Shown here one piece after another: positions 62,303-64,000 of a DNA stretch of 64,000 nt. How positions within the stretch are numbered: the stretch's first letter is position 1; every line of letters starts with the position of its first letter. The notes under the pieces are model-generated. The model was not told the origin of the DNA, did no database searches, and saw nothing but the letters and a program-made list of their open reading frames with translations. The DNA is taken from the NCBI RefSeq assembly GCF_018866325.1, contig NZ_CP076457.1, positions 6,235,001 to 6,299,000 on the forward strand, given 5' to 3'. This DNA is from Streptomyces sp. YPW6. Lineage in GTDB: Bacteria; Actinomycetota; Actinomycetes; Streptomycetales; Streptomycetaceae. The position numbers and the translations under genes are program-made.

Positions 62303-62895
62303 TCGATGCCCCTCTGGCCCTTCTGCCCCGCGTCCATCGGATGCTTGACCTTCGACATGTCGGTCACCAGGTCGGCGGCCTCGATCAGGGCGTCGGGCGC
62401 GTTGCGGCCGGTGATCACCACATGCTGGGTGCCGGGCCGGTTCCGCATGACCTCGACGACCTCGTCGGTGTCGATCCAGCCCCAGTGCAGCGGGTAGGCG
62501 AACTCGTCGAGCACGTACAGCTTGTACGTCTCGGCCGCCAGGTCCCGCTTGACCTGCTCCCAGCCCTCACGGGCCTTCTCCTCGTTGTCGAGCTGGCCGT
62601 CGCGCTGGACCCAGGACCAGCCCTCGCCCATCTTGTGCCAGTCGACCGTGCCGCCCTCGCCGCTCGCGCCCAGCACCTTCAGCGCGTTCTCCTCGCCGAC
62701 CTTCCACTTCGCCGACTTCACGAACTGGAACACCCCGATCGGCCACCCCTGGTTCCAGGCCCGCAGCGCGAGCCCGAAGGCGGCGGTCGACTTCCCCTTC
62801 CCGACGCCCGTGTGGACGAACAGGAGCGGGCGGTTGCGGCGCTGACGGGTGGTGAGTCCGTCGTCCGGCACCGATATCGGCTGTCCCTGCGGCAT
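62296..62895 (-). CDS. cobO: Cob(I)yrinic acid a,c-diamide adenosyltransferase
   Basis: 199 residues from ATG 62895. It is a CobA/BtuR type with the P-loop VHTGVGKGKSTAAFGLALRA (near residue 28), then PIGVFQFVKSAKWKVGEENA and DEFAYPLHWGWID. It transfers the adenosyl group to the corrinoid. It overlaps cobB and the ChlD-like gene. Confidence 0.96.
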   Translation of the reverse strand: MPQGQPISVPDDGLTTRQRRNRPLLFVHTGVGKGKSTAAFGLALRAWNQGWPIGVFQFVKSAKWKVGEENALKVLGASGEGGTVDWHKMGEGWSWVQRDGQLDNEEKAREGWEQVKRDLAAETYKLYVLDEFAYPLHWGWIDTDEVVEVMRNRPGTQHVVITGRNAPDALIEAADLVTDMSKVKHPMDAGQKGQRGIEW

Positions 62896-64000
62896 TAAGC
62901 GGCCCTCCCGGCTGCGGTGACGTCCTTGACGAGCCCGGCGATCGAGTCGGCCCGCAGCTCGTCGAGCGTGACGGCGGCGCCTCCCAGGTCCCGGGCCAGC
63001 TCCCCGGCGAGACCGAGGCGTACGTACCCCGACTCGCAGTCCACGACGACCGAGGCCGTCCCCTCGGCCCGGTGCAGCCGCGCGGCCCTCCCCGCGAGCG
63101 CCACGGGCTCCGGCCCGCCGGTGGCCCGCCCGTCCGTGACGACGACGAGCAGCGGCCGCCGCGACGGATCGCGCAGCCGCTCCACCCGCAGCACGTCGTG
63201 GGCCTTCAGCAGCCCGGCGGCCAGCGGCGTGCGGCCCCCGGTCGGCAGGGACTCCAGCCGGGCGGCGGCCGCGTCGACGGACGAGGTCGGCGGCAGCGCC
63301 ACATCGGCCTCCCTGCCCCGGAAGGTCACCAGACCGACCTTGTCCCGCCGCTGGTAGGCGTCGAGCAGCAGCGACAGCACGGCTCCCTTGACCGCGCTCA
63401 TCCGCTGCCGCGCGGCCATCGACCCGGAGGCGTCCACGACGAACAGCACGAGGTTGCCCTCACGTCCTTCCCGGGTCGCCTGCCGCAGGTCGTCCCGGCG
63501 CACCACGAGCCCGCGCCCGGACCGGCCGCGGACCCGCTGGTGCGGGGCTGCGGCCTGCACGGTGGCGGCCAGGTGCAGCTTGGTCAGCGCCCCCTCGGGC
63601 CGCCGCGCGCCGGTGGTACGGCCATGCTCGGTACGCGCCCGGGAGCGCCGCCCGGCAGCGCCCTCGCCGAGCCCCGGCACGCTGAGCACCTTCGTCCGGA
63701 ACGGCTCGGCGGCGGCCACGGGCCGCTGCTCGCCCCGGCGGTCCGTCCGGGCGCGTCGGGCGCACCCTCGGGCGCCGGGGACGGCGTGTCGTCCGCCGGG
63801 CCCCGGGGCGGCGTACGGTCCTCCCCGTCGGCCTGCGGCGGCACGCCACCGCCCCCACCACCGTCGCCCCCGCCGTCGGGACCCGGGTCGGGATCGTCGT
63901 CACCGCCGTCGGTGTCCTGCCCCTGATCCCCGTCGGCCTCGTCCAGGGTCCGGTCGAGCTTGTCCTCGTCCAGGCCCGGCGCGTCGAACGGGTTGCGCCG
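62895..64000 (-). CDS. ChlD-like chelatase subunit, incomplete and frameshifted
   Basis: The 3' part of a magnesium/cobalt chelatase AAA-VWA subunit. The C-terminal VWA domain (62895-63719 frame) has the MIDAS motif LFVVDASGSMAARQRMSAVK and LVVVTDGRATGG. The sequence above 63737 is in another frame and reads RRNPFDAPGLDEDKLDRTLD from the window edge, then an acidic linker. Adding one G to the run at 63733-63736 joins the frames (GRT-AGGEQRPV-AAAEPF). It probably inserts cobalt in the corrin ring with CobN. The gene continues beyond the window. Confidence 0.85.

Overview
The window is high-GC actinobacterial chromosome, almost certainly from a Streptomyces. Codon third positions are nearly all G or C and GTG starts are common. 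Ectoine, DmdR-like, SufR-like and LAETG-sortase features are present, and the gene order (pgi, pentose-phosphate genes, ctaB, suf, dapD, a class B PBP, ectABCD, an LAETG protein, cob) matches what I recall of the S. coelicolor core chromosome around SCO1942 down to SCO185x. It reads as conserved core with small accessory inserts, not as an island. I see no tRNA, rRNA, transposase, integrase, prophage or CRISPR array.

Layout. 1-7.6 kb: the pgi 3' end, two PH-domain membrane proteins, a poly-gamma-glutamate hydrolase-like protein, a VOC protein, a doubly frameshifted small gene, a secreted trypsin-like/FG-GAP protein whose catalytic His is a Ser, and a barstar-like protein. 7.6-14.3 kb: minus-strand operon tkt-tal-zwf-opcA-pgl (oxidative and non-oxidative pentose phosphate pathway). 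14.3-18.3 kb: heme O and heme A synthases (ctaB, ctaA) around a small hypothetical and a FluG-type amidohydrolase. 18.3-26.8 kb: an ABC-2 exporter divergent from a complete suf operon (sufR-sufB-sufD-Rieske-sufC-sufS-sufU-sufT) with a recognisable operator. 26.8-34.8 kb: membrane protein, SMR pump with TetR, HxlR-peroxiredoxin fusion with divergent MFS pump, dapD and dapA-like, a DUF4232 lipoprotein and a deleted monooxygenase-domain gene. 34.8-45.8 kb: acidic hypothetical, Tudor-like small protein, double-TerD protein, MFS pump, class B PBP, a patch of gene remnants, GNAT, IclR and ketoglutarate semialdehyde dehydrogenase. 45.8-53.5 kb: DsbA/FrnE, two class V aminotransferase-type genes nearby, MarR/OYE pair, VOC-DinB fusion. 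50.8-54.5 kb: ectABCD. 54.5-64 kb: aminotransferase, amidohydrolase, LAETG surface protein, then cobalamin genes (CobE-CobC fusion, cobB, cobO, a ChlD-type chelatase subunit) around a ZIP transporter.

How the genes work together. The tkt-tal-zwf-opcA-pgl set supplies NADPH and pentoses. ctaA/ctaB make heme A for the terminal oxidase. The suf genes make Fe-S clusters under SufR feedback. ectABCD makes ectoine and hydroxyectoine. The cob genes make and adenosylate the corrin ring.

The most interesting signals are regulatory or structural rather than a new gene system. They are: a perfect CAAC-N6-GTTG SufR site; an iron-box-like dyad next to it; twin GTAC-N4-GTAC operators; a 16-bp inverted repeat before the OYE gene; two hairpins with identical loops and covarying stems between ectA and ectB; a HxlR-peroxiredoxin fusion; and three apparent single-base homopolymer frameshifts that may be either pseudogenes or assembly errors.
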